From: Pararhizobium sp. YC-54
GTDB taxonomy: Bacteria; Pseudomonadota; Alphaproteobacteria; Rhizobiales; Rhizobiaceae
Assembly (NCBI RefSeq): GCF_025847205.1
Contig: NZ_JAOYTH010000012.1
Coordinates: 182,250-246,249, forward strand
Direction: 5' to 3'
DNA: 64,000 nucleotides
Each line of letters opens with the position of its first letter. Position 1 is the first letter of the stretch. Both the position numbers and the translations under genes were made by a program. Under the pieces are notes generated by a model. It worked only from the letters and a program-made list of their open reading frames with translations. It was not told where the DNA came from and ran no database searches. Below, in pieces: positions 45,838-56,426 of the stretch.

Positions 45838-46812
45838 TCAAGTCGTGGCGGCCCCTTGAGCGACGGCGTGGCAGGCGACTTTCGAGCCGTTGGCGACGGC
45901 CTGCATTTCCGGGCGCACCTGCGAACAGACGTCCATGGCCAGCGGACAGCGCGGATGGAAAACGCAGCCCGACGGCGGTTTCAGCGGGCTTGGCAGGTCG
46001 CCGGTGAGCGGCTCGCGGTCGCGCCTGGGATTTTCCATGTCCGGGATCGTTTCCAGCAGCAGCTTGGTGTAAGGGTGCTGCGGCGTCTCGAAGACCGCCT
46101 TCCCCGAGCCCTCCTCCACCAGCCGCCCGAGATACATGACGCCAATGCGGTCCGTGAGGAAGCGCACGACGGAAAGGTTGTGGCTGATGAAGAGATAGGT
46201 GAGGCCGAGCCGTTCCTGCAGGTCCTTCAACAGGTTCAGCACCTGCGACTGCACCGAGACATCAAGCGCCGAGGTCGGCTCGTCGAGCAGCAGGAGTTCG
46301 GCATCCGCCGCAAGCGCACGGGCAATCGAGATGCGCTGGCGCTGGCCGCCCGAAAATTCGTGCGGATATTTTCCGGCATCGGCCGGCGCGAGGCCAACGG
46401 TCTTCAGCAGGTCGCCGACGCGGGCCAGCCGGTCTGCCGCGCTCACCGCCTTGTCCATCGGCTCGGCGATGCTGCGGCCGATGCGCCAGCGTGGATTAAG
46501 GCTGCCGATGGGATCCTGGAACACCATCTGCAGGCGCACCGGTGCGGCGTTTGGCGTGTTGAAGGCGATTTCGCCGGCCGTCGGCCGGTCGAGGCCCGCC
46601 ACGAGCCGAGTGATCGTCGATTTGCCGCACCCGGATTCGCCGACGATGGAAAAGGTCGTGCCGCGCTCGATTGCGAAGCTGACGTCGTCCACGGCCTTGA
46701 CGATCTTGCGTCCGGAGCGCGTAACGACGCGTTGCAGGAAGGGCTCGGAAACGTCAAAGCTCTTGCCCAGATTGACGACCTTGATCAGTGCCGTGTCGGC
46801 TGCGGTCTGCAT
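45838..46812 (-). CDS. Oligopeptide-type ABC ATPase, DppF-like (second system)
   Basis: ATPase of 324 residues with GESGCGKST, FSGGQRQR, LLLDEPT and ISHNLSV. The C-terminal oligopeptide-type region contains CVFHPRCPLAMDVC, whose cysteines are typical of Dpp/Opp ATPases. The ATG at 46812 has GGAG upstream; a longer frame overlaps the amidohydrolase gene. It follows the amidohydrolase stop by four bases. It is the last gene of the operon, so the ATPase gene and the permease genes are split by the hydrolase. Confidence 0.93.
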   Translation of the reverse strand: MQTAADTALIKVVNLGKSFDVSEPFLQRVVTRSGRKIVKAVDDVSFAIERGTTFSIVGESGCGKSTITRLVAGLDRPTAGEIAFNTPNAAPVRLQMVFQDPIGSLNPRWRIGRSIAEPMDKAVSAADRLARVGDLLKTVGLAPADAGKYPHEFSGGQRQRISIARALAADAELLLLDEPTSALDVSVQSQVLNLLKDLQERLGLTYLFISHNLSVVRFLTDRIGVMYLGRLVEEGSGKAVFETPQHPYTKLLLETIPDMENPRRDREPLTGDLPSPLKPPSGCVFHPRCPLAMDVCSQVRPEMQAVANGSKVACHAVAQGAATT

Positions 46813-46816
46813 GGCA

Positions 46817-48004
46817 TCACTCCACCCATACGCCATCGCGCGCGACGATGCGGCCGCGCTTGACCACGAGGCTGCGCTTCGGCCGGTCGACGAGGATCTG
46901 GGCGCGGTTCTCCCCCTCGATCAGCACCAGGCTGCCCTCGCGGCCGACATCGAGGCCGTGGCCTTCGAGTTCCAGCAGCGCGGCTCCGCGGCTTGTCCCC
47001 ATGTCGAGGGCTGCGACCAGTTCCTCGTCCGTGCGGCAATAGGAGCGGTAGGAGAGCAGCCAGCAGCGTTCCAGCATGTCGCCATTGCCATGGGGGTTCC
47101 AGGTGTCGCGCAGCGAATCCGAGGCGACCGCACAGCGCACGCCGCGCCGTGCCAGCTCGAACATCGGCGGGAAATTGATCTCGCCGGGAACCGCCGAGAT
47201 GATGCCGATGCCTGCATCCGCAAGCGTATAGATCATCGCGTCCACCTTGTCCGCCGGCCCGTCGCCGAGGCAGAAGGCGTGGCTGACGATGACGCGGTTC
47301 TGCATGCCGAGCGCCTTGGTGCGCTCGGCGATCATCTTCAGCTCGGAAAGGCCGAGTTCGCCGAATTCATGCAGGTGGATGTCGATCTTGGCGCCCTTGC
47401 GATCAGCTATGTCGAAGATCGTATCGAGATGGCCCTTCGGGTCACCGTCGATGTTGGCCGGGTCGATGCCGCCGATGACGGAGGCGCCCTCGTCGATCGC
47501 GGCCTCCATCAGGTCGGCCGTGCCGGGATCGATCATCATGCCGAGCTGCGGGAAGGCGACCAGTTCGAGGCCGACGGCGTGGCGCGTCTTTTCCCAGGCA
47601 CGCAGCACCGCATGCAGGTTGTCGAGCTTGTAGCCGGTGGAAATATCGACGTGACTGCGGATATGGGTGGAGCCCATGGCGACGCATTGGCGCATCAGGT
47701 TGCCGGCGCGCTCTTCCGCATCCCAGGGCAGGTTCTTGCGGATTTCCACCTCGTTGTCGATCATGGCGCGCAGCGATGGCGGCACGTTGATGCTGTGCCA
47801 GGGCAGGCCCCAGAGGATCTTGTCGAGATGCACATGCGCCTCGACGAAGGGGGCGATGGCGACGGCGTTGCGGCCGTCATGGACGATGACGCCCGCCTCG
47901 CGCGGCAGGTTCGGCCCGATCGCGGCGATCCTGCCGCCCTTGATCAGGATATCGGCGGTTTCCCCGGCATCGGGGCGGACATTGGTTACGAGCAGATCGG
48001 TCAT
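46817..48004 (-). CDS. Cytosine-deaminase-like amidohydrolase
   Basis: Metal-dependent hydrolase of 395 residues in the CodA/AtzC-like branch. Metal ligands appear in EAHVHLDK (HxH), KIDIHLHEFG, IVSHAFCLG and ASDSLRD. Members deaminate cytosine, isoguanine or triazine amines. I chose the ATG at 48004 (MTDLLV), 16 bases after the permease stop; the frame extends upstream only into that gene. Its place inside an importer operon indicates that it acts on the imported compound, probably a nitrogen heterocycle or a cyclic amide. The exact substrate is not decidable from sequence. Confidence 0.88.
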   Translation of the reverse strand: MTDLLVTNVRPDAGETADILIKGGRIAAIGPNLPREAGVIVHDGRNAVAIAPFVEAHVHLDKILWGLPWHSINVPPSLRAMIDNEVEIRKNLPWDAEERAGNLMRQCVAMGSTHIRSHVDISTGYKLDNLHAVLRAWEKTRHAVGLELVAFPQLGMMIDPGTADLMEAAIDEGASVIGGIDPANIDGDPKGHLDTIFDIADRKGAKIDIHLHEFGELGLSELKMIAERTKALGMQNRVIVSHAFCLGDGPADKVDAMIYTLADAGIGIISAVPGEINFPPMFELARRGVRCAVASDSLRDTWNPHGNGDMLERCWLLSYRSYCRTDEELVAALDMGTSRGAALLELEGHGLDVGREGSLVLIEGENRAQILVDRPKRSLVVKRGRIVARDGVWVE

Positions 48005-48020
48005 GAAAACATTCCTGAGC

Positions 48021-48944
48021 TCAGCGCAAACGGGGATTGAGAACATCGCGCAGCCAATCGCCGACCATGTTCACGGACAGGACAAGAAGGACGAGGGCCG
48101 CGCCGGGGAAGAGCGAAATCCACCACTCGCCAGAGAGCAGAAGGTCATTGCCGGCGCGGATGAGCGTGCCGAGCGACGGCTGCGACGGCGGCATGCCGAG
48201 GCCGAGGAAGGAGAGGATGGCTTCCGTCAGGATCGCAACGCCGAGGCCAAGGGTCGCCAGCACCAGAACCGGGCCGATCGTGTTGGGCAGGATATGGGTG
48301 AGCACGATGCGCGCGCCGCTGACCTTGCTGATGCGCGCCGCCGCGACATAGTCCTTGCGCCGCTCCACCATGGTCGAGGCGCGCACGGTGCGGGCAAACT
48401 GCACCCAGTCGGCAACGCCGATTGCGAGGATCACGACGTAGAAGCGCATTTCCTCGCGCATGGCGACCGGCATGACGATCTTTGCGACCCCGTCGATGAA
48501 GAAGGCGATCATGATCGTCGGAAAACTCAGCTGCACATCGCCAAGGCGCATGATCAGCGCATCGACCCAGCCGCCGAAATAGCCGGCGGCAAGGCCGAGC
48601 AGCACGCCGATCGTCACCGAGAACAGCACGGCGGCAAGGCCGACGAGCAGCGAGATGCGCATACCGTAGAAGATCGACGAAAGAATATCGCGTCCCTGTT
48701 CGTCGGTGCCGAGCAGGTACTTCGTGGTGCCGCCCTCCAGCCAGGCCGGCGGCAGGCGCGAATCCATGATCTCGAGCGTCGCGGGATCGAAGGGGTTGTG
48801 CGGGGCGATGATATCGGCCGCGGCGGCGCAGAAGATCAGCGCCAGGAAGACGACGGTGGCGAAGATGACCGGCGGCGAGGTGCGAAAACGCCAGGCGAAA
48901 TCGCTCGCGGCCCAGTCTTTCAGAATTCCGGTAAGCCAGGTCAT
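48021..48944 (-). CDS. Oligopeptide-type ABC permease, DppC-like (second system)
   Basis: Inner-membrane permease of 307 residues. The first helix (PPVIFATVVFLALIFCAAAA) is followed by a periplasmic loop and GTDEQGRDILS. The EAA-like loop ERRKDYVAAARISKVSG and the C-terminal NMVGDWLRDVLNPRLR are shared with the DppC-like protein at 24735-25661. Its ATG overlaps the DppB-like stop as ATGA. Confidence 0.93.
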   Translation of the reverse strand: MTWLTGILKDWAASDFAWRFRTSPPVIFATVVFLALIFCAAAADIIAPHNPFDPATLEIMDSRLPPAWLEGGTTKYLLGTDEQGRDILSSIFYGMRISLLVGLAAVLFSVTIGVLLGLAAGYFGGWVDALIMRLGDVQLSFPTIMIAFFIDGVAKIVMPVAMREEMRFYVVILAIGVADWVQFARTVRASTMVERRKDYVAAARISKVSGARIVLTHILPNTIGPVLVLATLGLGVAILTEAILSFLGLGMPPSQPSLGTLIRAGNDLLLSGEWWISLFPGAALVLLVLSVNMVGDWLRDVLNPRLR

Positions 48945-49906
48945 TTTACGCGCATCCTCGGATCGACGAGAAGATAGGTGAGGTCGACAATCAGGTTGAT
49001 CATGACGAAGCTGAAGCCGACGAAGGCGAGATAGGCGGACATGACGGGGAAGTCCGCGAACTCGATCGCCTGCAGGATCAGCAGACCCATGCCTGGCCAC
49101 TGGAAGACAGCTTCCACCACGATCGCGAAGGCGATCAGCGAGCCGATCTGCAGGCCAACGACCGTGATGACGGGCAGCAGGCTGTTGCGCAGCGCGTGTG
49201 TCAGATAGACGGCACGGTCCGAAAGGCCGCGGGCACGGGCGAACTTGATGAAGTCGGCCCGGAATACTTCCAGCATCTCGCCGCGGACGAGACGCATGAT
49301 CATGGAGATCTGGAACACGGCGAGCGTGATGGTCGGCATGATCAGCGCTTTCAGGCCGCTTACCGTCAGAAGCCCCGTCGTCCACCAGCCGATCCGCACC
49401 GTCTCACCCCTGCCGAAGGCCGAGAGCCAGCGCAGCTCCACAGAGAAGATAAGGATCAGCAGCATGCCGATCAGGAACTGCGGCATGGAGATGCCGAGCA
49501 AAGAAACAAGCTGGACGATGCGGCTAAGCAATCCCTTCGGGCGAAGGGCGGTATAGATGCCCATGGGAATGCCGATGAGAAGCGCTGTCAGGGTGGCGGT
49601 CAGCACCAGCTCCAGCGTTGCCGGCAGGCGCACCAGCATCAGGTCGATAACCGGCTGGCGGTTGCGGTAGGAAACGCCGAAGTCACCCACTGCCGCCCGC
49701 TCGACGAAGCGCCAGAACTGCACGATCGTCGTCTGGTCGAGGCCGAGCGCGACGCGCAGCTCCTCGCGCTGTTCCAGCGTGGCGTTGACACCCAGGATAT
49801 TGTTCACGGGGTCGCCGAGGAAATTGAAGACACAGAATGACAGACCCGAGACGACCAGCATGACGAGAACGACGCTGGTAAGCCGGGTGGCGAGCAAGGA
49901 GATCAT
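48941..49906 (-). CDS. Oligopeptide-type ABC permease, DppB-like (second system)
   Basis: Inner-membrane permease of 321 residues with six predicted helices. It contains the cytoplasmic EAA loop (RGEMLEVFRADFIKFARARG) and FGRGETVRIGWWTTGLLT, a near copy of the corresponding segment in the first importer. It is 55 bases after the binding-protein gene and coupled to the DppC-like gene. It forms the channel with that protein. Confidence 0.93.
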   Translation of the reverse strand: MISLLATRLTSVVLVMLVVSGLSFCVFNFLGDPVNNILGVNATLEQREELRVALGLDQTTIVQFWRFVERAAVGDFGVSYRNRQPVIDLMLVRLPATLELVLTATLTALLIGIPMGIYTALRPKGLLSRIVQLVSLLGISMPQFLIGMLLILIFSVELRWLSAFGRGETVRIGWWTTGLLTVSGLKALIMPTITLAVFQISMIMRLVRGEMLEVFRADFIKFARARGLSDRAVYLTHALRNSLLPVITVVGLQIGSLIAFAIVVEAVFQWPGMGLLILQAIEFADFPVMSAYLAFVGFSFVMINLIVDLTYLLVDPRMRVK

Positions 49907-49961
49907 CGCAACCTCTCAAAAGATGGAGGGACGGCGCATCCGCGCGCCGTCCCGGGTCGCG

Positions 49962-51533
49962 TCACTTCATGGTGTAATACCAGAAGCGGGTATATTCGTC
50001 GGCCGGAACGATGGCGTTGACCTTGTCGCTCATGCCCCAGGTCAAAAACTGCTGGTGCAGCATGATCTTGCCGACTTCGTCGCGGTGGGTTTTCACCGCC
50101 TCGGAGATCATTTCCTGGCGCTTGGCCGGTTCGTATTCCGTGCCGATCTTTTCGATCAGCTCGTCGACATGCTTGTTCGAGTATCCTTTCGGATTCCACG
50201 CGCCAAGATCGCCCGTCGGGGTGTGGAAGGTCGCCGACATGATGTTGTAGGCGTCGATGGTCGGAAGGCCCGCCCAGCCGAGCATGTAGAAGGCATATTT
50301 GCCAGCCGGCAGCTCTGTATCGAACTGCACCGGCGTATGCATGTTGAGCTGCGCCTTGATGCCGACCTTGGCGATCATGCCGACGACCGCCTGGCAGATG
50401 CGCTCGTCGTTGATGAACGAGCCCGCCGGGCAGTCCATCGGCAGGGTGAAGCCATCCTTGTAGCCCGCTTCTTCAAGCAGCTTCTTCGAAGCCTCGATGT
50501 CGAAGGGGAAGCGCTCGTCGAGGCTGGCATCGTAGAAGGGCAGTTCCGGCGCGAGCGGCACGGCGGTGGGGCGGCTGTTGTCGCGCATGATCGAGCGCTT
50601 GATGCCCTCGATGTCGATCGCCTGGTAGATCGCCTTGCGCACGCGCACGTCAGCGAGGGGATTGCCCTTGACCCCGCTGCCTTCAAGCTCGGCACTCTGC
50701 TGGTCCATGCCGAAGAAGATGTTGCGCAGGTGCGGCGCGCGCATGATCTTCATGCCCGGCGTCGATTCGATGCGGGCGATATCCTGCGAGGGCGCATTGC
50801 GGATGAAATCGACCTCGCCGGAGAGCAATGCTGCGACGCGGGTCGCGGCATTGGTGATCGGCGTATAAACGATCTCGTCGATATTGTGCTGCGGCTTGTC
50901 CCACCAGTCGGGGTTTTTCACGAAGACGGTGCGGATATCGGGCTGGCGCTCGGAGAGCTTGAACGGGCCGGTGCCGACGCCTTGGGTGGTCATCGCGCCG
51001 CCGGTAGTGGTGGACAGATCGATCGGCTTTTCCGCACCGACCGATTCCTGGAATTCCTTGTCGAGAATGTACCAGCCGGCAAAGTCGTTGAGGAGAAGCG
51101 CGTATTTGCGCTTCAGCGTCATCTCGATCGTGTGGTCGTCGATCTTGGTGATCTCCTTGATCGGCTCCAGAAGGCCGGCGAACGGCGAGCCCGGCGAGCC
51201 AGCGCGCGTGAAGGAGAAGATGACGTCATCAGCCGTGAATGGGTTGCCGTTGTGGAACTTCACGTTCTTGCGGAGATTGAACTTCCACTTGGTATCGGAC
51301 AGCGCCTCCCAGCTTTCGGCGAGCGCCGGCTCGATCTTCAGGTCGGCATTCCAGCGCACCAGGCCTTCATAGACGTTGGCGAGCAGACTCAGCGTGAAAT
51401 CCTCGCGCGCGGCGTGCGGGTCCATCGAGCTGATTTCTTGCGCCTCGGCGAAACGAAGCGTATTCGCATGCGCGACCCCTGTCGCCAGAGCGGCGCAGGA
51501 CGCGAGCAACAGGACTTTCAGATAGCGTTTCAT
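49962..51533 (-). CDS. Oligopeptide-type ABC transporter substrate-binding protein (second system)
   Basis: Family 5 binding protein of 523 residues. The signal peptide (MKRYLKVLLLASCAALATGV, cleavage near AHA-NT at residue 24) precedes LRFAEAQEISSMDPHAARED. The conserved DVRVRKAIYQAID and CPAGSFINDERICQAVVGMIAKVGIKAQ segments are close to those of the first system. The ATG at 51533 has GGGAGAAG upstream. It starts the run of binding protein, two permeases, hydrolase and DppF-like ATPase. The DppD-like gene upstream is separated by 249 bases that contain a motif shared with its own promoter. Confidence 0.92.
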   Translation of the reverse strand: MKRYLKVLLLASCAALATGVAHANTLRFAEAQEISSMDPHAAREDFTLSLLANVYEGLVRWNADLKIEPALAESWEALSDTKWKFNLRKNVKFHNGNPFTADDVIFSFTRAGSPGSPFAGLLEPIKEITKIDDHTIEMTLKRKYALLLNDFAGWYILDKEFQESVGAEKPIDLSTTTGGAMTTQGVGTGPFKLSERQPDIRTVFVKNPDWWDKPQHNIDEIVYTPITNAATRVAALLSGEVDFIRNAPSQDIARIESTPGMKIMRAPHLRNIFFGMDQQSAELEGSGVKGNPLADVRVRKAIYQAIDIEGIKRSIMRDNSRPTAVPLAPELPFYDASLDERFPFDIEASKKLLEEAGYKDGFTLPMDCPAGSFINDERICQAVVGMIAKVGIKAQLNMHTPVQFDTELPAGKYAFYMLGWAGLPTIDAYNIMSATFHTPTGDLGAWNPKGYSNKHVDELIEKIGTEYEPAKRQEMISEAVKTHRDEVGKIMLHQQFLTWGMSDKVNAIVPADEYTRFWYYTMK

Positions 51534-51730
51534 GAGCTTCTCCCAGCTTAGTGCGCTTCCTGGCAAGTGGTGCTTTAGGTTTTAGTTCCGGCTTTTTTCA
51601 CTCGCCAACAATGCACGCATTACGGTTGCAGATAACGTCCACCGTCCACATTCTGGTGGGGTGGTGGCGTGTTTTGATCATCGGATCGAACACAAGGATG
51701 ATTTCACACAGACATAAGTTAGTCTACAGA

Positions 51731-51740
51731 ATTGTATTCT
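51731..51740 (-). promoter_or_regulatory. Shared promoter motif upstream of the binding-protein gene
   Basis: AGAATACAAT on the minus strand, within an AT-rich area between the DppD-like gene and the binding-protein gene. The same 10 bases occur upstream of the DppD-like gene at 52869-52878. The pair suggests that both transcription units answer to one regulator. Confidence 0.45.
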
Positions 51741-51782
51741 AATGCCAAGGCAATTGTAAACAATCTTTGAGATGGATCCGAT

Positions 51783-52802
<1,020 letters not shown>

Positions 52803-52868
52803 CACATCCTTCCCCTCCAGTTTACACGATCCCAGCTATGGGCACCTTCCAAGGATGGCCCGCTTGCA

Positions 52869-52900
52869 AGAATACAATATAGGCTACAATATAGAATACA
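52869..52900. promoter_or_regulatory. AT-rich promoter with repeated AATACA/ACAATATAG motifs
   Basis: The segment contains AGAATACAAT (52869-52878), two copies of ACAATATAG (52874-52882 and 52886-52894) and TAGAATACA (52892-52900). It lies 65-100 bases upstream of the DppD-like start. Tandem copies suggest a dimeric regulator site; no regulator gene is next to it. Confidence 0.5.
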
Positions 52901-53031
52901 CTTTAGCTTTTAATTTGTGTCAAATCTAAAACGTGCAGTGCATGCTGCCATCGCCCCAGGAGCGATGTGAAAGCCGATATCGGGACGGGACGAAGCCTAC
53001 TATCGAACTGCAGACCAACTGTGCGCATCGG

Positions 53032-53805
53032 TCATTTCGTTGGCGTGTCCGTCCTGGCGGCCAGGAGATGGACGAGTTCCATCGGGAAGGGGAATATAAT
53101 CGTTGAGTTCCCTTCTGCGGCAATGACGTTCAACGCGCTTAAGTAGCGCAACTGCATGGCCAGAGGCTGCCGGGCGAGGCTTTCGGCTGCTTCCACCAGC
53201 TTCGCTGCGGCCTGCTGCTCGCCTTCGGCATTGATGACTTTCGCGCGCCGCTCGCGTTCGGCCTCCGCCTGGCGGGCGATCGCGCGGATCATGGACTCGT
53301 TGATGTCGACATGTTTGATCTCGACATTGGCGACTTTGATGCCCCACGCGTCAGTCTGGGTGTCGAGTATTTTCTGGATATCTTCGTTGAGCCTGTCGCG
53401 TTCCGAGAGCATCTCATCGAGATCGTGCTTGCCAAGCACCGAGCGCAGCGTCGTCTGGGCAAGCTGGCTCGTGGCTGCCATGAAATCCTCGACCTGAATC
53501 GTCGACCTTTCGGGATCGATCACTCTGAAATAAATCACCGCGCTGACGCGGACCGAGACGTTGTCATGAGAAATGACGTCCTGGCTGGGTACATCGAGGA
53601 CGCGCGTCCGCAAATCGACCCGCACCATTTGTTGCACGTAGGGAACGAGCAGGATCAATCCGGGCCCTTTCACGCCGGTGAATCGGCCAAGCGTGAAAAC
53701 GACCCCGCGCTCATACTCGCGCAGAATCTTGATCGCACTCGCGATGATGACCAGCAACAGGATGATCGCGGCGATATAGAAGATGAAATCTCCAAGCATG
53801 GTCAT
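53032..53805 (-). CDS. Slipin (SPFH/stomatin-family membrane protein)
   Basis: Membrane-anchored scaffold of 257 residues. A single hydrophobic helix ([18 protein letters not shown], about 8-25) is followed by the SPFH domain (about 30-190: [40 protein letters not shown]) and a coiled coil rich in Ala/Glu. The start overlaps the NfeD stop as ATGA. Slipin and NfeD genes occur as pairs in many bacteria and act in membrane microdomains, where NfeD cleaves the slipin C-terminus. Confidence 0.92.
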   Translation of the reverse strand: MTMLGDFIFYIAAIILLLVIIASAIKILREYERGVVFTLGRFTGVKGPGLILLVPYVQQMVRVDLRTRVLDVPSQDVISHDNVSVRVSAVIYFRVIDPERSTIQVEDFMAATSQLAQTTLRSVLGKHDLDEMLSERDRLNEDIQKILDTQTDAWGIKVANVEIKHVDINESMIRAIARQAEAERERRAKVINAEGEQQAAAKLVEAAESLARQPLAMQLRYLSALNVIAAEGNSTIIFPFPMELVHLLAARTDTPTK

Positions 53806-55220
53806 GCGCTTGTCTCCCTGCTTTCCAGAGGCCGTTTATCACTGCGCGGTTTGCGGGCAACCTCAAGTGTCAGCCCCTCTCGAGCGATGACCGTCACATC
53901 TTCTCCGGCTGTGAGCCGGTCGGGGGAAACGGCCCGCCAGCGCTCGCCATGGGCGACGATGTATCCGGTGGTGTCCGTCCAATCGGAAACTTTGCCTGAA
54001 ATGCCGATCATCTGCTCCCCACCGGTCACGACGGCGTGTTGGCGCGCGGTGAATGCAAGTCGAGCGACAATGAGGCTGAAAGCAAGGCCCGAAATGCCAA
54101 TGCCAACCAGGACTGACCAGCTCACTTCCAAATCCGGCACATCCGTATCGAAGAGAATTGTTGCGCCGAGTACGAGCGCGACCGCACCTCCGAGGCCCAG
54201 GACGCCGAACGTCGGCGTATGCGCTTCCGCAACGAACAGAGCAACAGCAAGGACGATGAGGCCGACACCCGCATAGCTGACCGGCAGCATGGCCAAGGCA
54301 TAAAGACCGAGTAAAAGACTGATGCCGCCAACTGTTCCAGGTATCACCGCCCCGGGCGTAAGAAACTCGAAAATCAAGCCGTAAATACCAATGATCATCA
54401 GGATAAGTGCCACGTTCGGATCGGCAATGACCGAGAGCAGGCGGGTCCTCCAGTCAGGCTCGACATTTTCGACGATGAGACCGGTTGTATCGAGCCGTAT
54501 GTCCGTCTCCCCTATTCGTACCGTACGGCCATTGGCTTGCGCCATTAGATCATCAACAGTGGTCGCGGTGAAATCGATGACTTTTTCGCGTTCGGCGGCG
54601 GTCGATGAAAGACTTGCAGCGTCGCGCACAGCCCGTTCTGCCCAGTCGGCATTGCGATTGCGAAGCTCAGCCAGCCCCCGAAGATAGGCGGCCGCATCAT
54701 TCACGGCTTTGGCCTCCATGGTGTTGCGTGGCTGTTGTTCCTTGCCATCACGATCGTCGTCACCGTCGAACCCGCTCCCACCGAGAGCAATGGGCGTTGC
54801 CGCGCCCAAATTCGTGCCTGGCGCCATGGCAGCGATATGGCTGGCGTATAAAATGTAAGTGCCGGCACTGGCCGCGCGTGCACCACTCGGCGCCACGAAA
54901 CTCGCGACAGGCACGGACGAGGCAAGGATTGCGCGAATGATGTCCCGCATTGACATATCGAGGCCACCGGGTGTGTCCATCTGCAGAATGACCAGCGCCA
55001 CTTTGCGTTCGTTGGCAAGCTCAATGCCGCGTTTCACGTAGTCGGCCGACGCCGGGCTGACGGCGCCGTTCAAGCGCAGCAACAGGGCGACGCGCTCCGA
55101 ACCCGCTGTCGGCGCGACGGAAAATAGGGATGCCAAACCCAAGATGAGTGCGAGAGCGAAGATTCGGATTGCTTGTCGGCAAAACCTCCGGGGTCGCACC
55201 CTCACCCGATGAATATTCAT
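53802..55220 (-). CDS. nfeD: NfeD-family membrane-bound serine protease
   Basis: Membrane protease of 472 residues. A signal/anchor segment ([15 protein letters not shown]) is followed by a ClpP-like domain with catalytic Ser118 ([11 protein letters not shown]) and Lys171 (TMEAKAVND). Several membrane helices (about 250-385) and a C-terminal NfeD beta-barrel ([20 protein letters not shown]) follow. An insertion of acidic residues ([14 protein letters not shown]) lies before the catalytic Lys. It is coupled to the slipin gene. The start has no strong ribosome site, but the signal segment supports it. Confidence 0.92.
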   Translation of the reverse strand: MNIHRVRVRPRRFCRQAIRIFALALILGLASLFSVAPTAGSERVALLLRLNGAVSPASADYVKRGIELANERKVALVILQMDTPGGLDMSMRDIIRAILASSVPVASFVAPSGARAASAGTYILYASHIAAMAPGTNLGAATPIALGGSGFDGDDDRDGKEQQPRNTMEAKAVNDAAAYLRGLAELRNRNADWAERAVRDAASLSSTAAEREKVIDFTATTVDDLMAQANGRTVRIGETDIRLDTTGLIVENVEPDWRTRLLSVIADPNVALILMIIGIYGLIFEFLTPGAVIPGTVGGISLLLGLYALAMLPVSYAGVGLIVLAVALFVAEAHTPTFGVLGLGGAVALVLGATILFDTDVPDLEVSWSVLVGIGISGLAFSLIVARLAFTARQHAVVTGGEQMIGISGKVSDWTDTTGYIVAHGERWRAVSPDRLTAGEDVTVIAREGLTLEVARKPRSDKRPLESRETSA

Positions 55221-55418
55221 AGTTTCAAATATACGCCAGATTCATCAAAAGATAAGGCAGAAGCTTCTTGGCCACTGCGGCTATCGCAACACGCTGCTGA
55301 TCCTCGAACTGCTGCGGGAGTCTTTGACTGTCGCGGACATTCTTGAGTTCAACGACCGCGGTCGACAGGGGCCTACGAAAAGGCGCCCCACCTAGACTCG
55401 TTGCAAGCCCACCGGTGG

Positions 55419-56426
55419 TCAGCGAGCTAATTCGCGCGCCAGAAAATGGAGATTGCCGCGAAGGTCGGAAACAACGAGCCGCTGCTCATCCCAGACGAGG
55501 ACGGACACCGGTCGCGTCAGGCCGTCGAGAATGACTGTTTGACGACCCGTCATCTTGTCTAGTTTGAGCAACCGCCCGCTGCCGTTCCGGAAACCTTCCT
55601 TCTGATCGAAGGTACCATGTTCGAGGACAAGCAGGTCTCCATCGCCATCGACGGCGATGCTCACCGGCGCATTCAGGCCTTCGATGTCGAGCCTTGGCAT
55701 TGACGGCCCACCGGCCCTGGGGATCGAAACGATCTTTCCGGCACCGGCAACGAAAGGAAAGCCGCCGAACAGCGCTATATAAAGGCGCGCGTCGCGAAGA
55801 CCGATGCCGGTCGGCACCGCGTCGACTTCGTAGCTCTTGCCTTCCGTGAATTCTGTCGGCGAAAGTTTTCGCAGCGCCCTCGCCTCCTCCCCCATGCGGC
55901 GGAAGGTCATGATAGTGTCTTTCCGGCCGTCCGGCTGCACGCGTTCGACCGTGTTTCGCGCGGAGTCGATCACGTAGTAAATTCCGTCGGCCACGATGAA
56001 ATCGAACGGGTTCCAGAAATCGCTGCTGATGACACGAACCTTTCCGGCGCCGTCGAGCGCGACGAGTGCGTGGTCGAATGGGCCCTCGTCGGAATCGACT
56101 GGCGTCCATCCCTGGGCGACGACAAGGACGTCGCCTGCGCGGACGACACGGTAGGGACCGGTCGGGTCGCCGATAACGTCGACGCCATGGGGAAAGGCCG
56201 GACCGAATGCGGTAAACTTGCCTCTCGGGCCACGGCGGTAAAGCCGGCCGCTGGCGAGATCGGTGACGAGCAGGTCCTCGCCGTCTCGCGACATGCCGGA
56301 AAATGCAGCCCCGGGCACGCTGACTGTCTCGAGCCGGTAGCCGGAAGCGACAGTCGGTTCGGCGCCGGCCTCACCTGTCAAAAACAGAAGGCCGGCGGCG
56401 ACCATCACGGCGCGGAGCGAACGCAT
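55419..56426 (-). CDS. Secreted beta-propeller protein (ScyD/ScyE-like)
   Basis: Protein of 335 residues with a Sec signal peptide (MRSLRAVMVAAGLLFLTGEAGA) and repeating beta-propeller blades (FWNPFDFIVADGIYYVIDSA; PTGIGLRDARLYIALFGGFPF; APVSIAVDGDGDLLVLEHG). The blade pattern and GIGLRD motif resemble ScyD/ScyE-type proteins. Its start lies inside the 3' end of the SUMF1-like gene (22-base overlap), so it is the last gene of the ABC importer operon. No enzymatic residues are recognisable; it may bind or sense a periplasmic ligand. Confidence 0.8.
   Translation of the reverse strand: MRSLRAVMVAAGLLFLTGEAGAEPTVASGYRLETVSVPGAAFSGMSRDGEDLLVTDLASGRLYRRGPRGKFTAFGPAFPHGVDVIGDPTGPYRVVRAGDVLVVAQGWTPVDSDEGPFDHALVALDGAGKVRVISSDFWNPFDFIVADGIYYVIDSARNTVERVQPDGRKDTIMTFRRMGEEARALRKLSPTEFTEGKSYEVDAVPTGIGLRDARLYIALFGGFPFVAGAGKIVSIPRAGGPSMPRLDIEGLNAPVSIAVDGDGDLLVLEHGTFDQKEGFRNGSGRLLKLDKMTGRQTVILDGLTRPVSVLVWDEQRLVVSDLRGNLHFLARELAR

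Noticed and set aside
46199..48040. Long plus-strand frame (613 codons)
   Set aside because: Antisense to the DppF-like and deaminase-like genes; composition rich in Arg/Ala/Ser without recognisable folds.
49779..51551. Plus-strand frame of 590 codons
   Set aside because: Antisense to the binding-protein gene, which has a signal peptide and family motifs.
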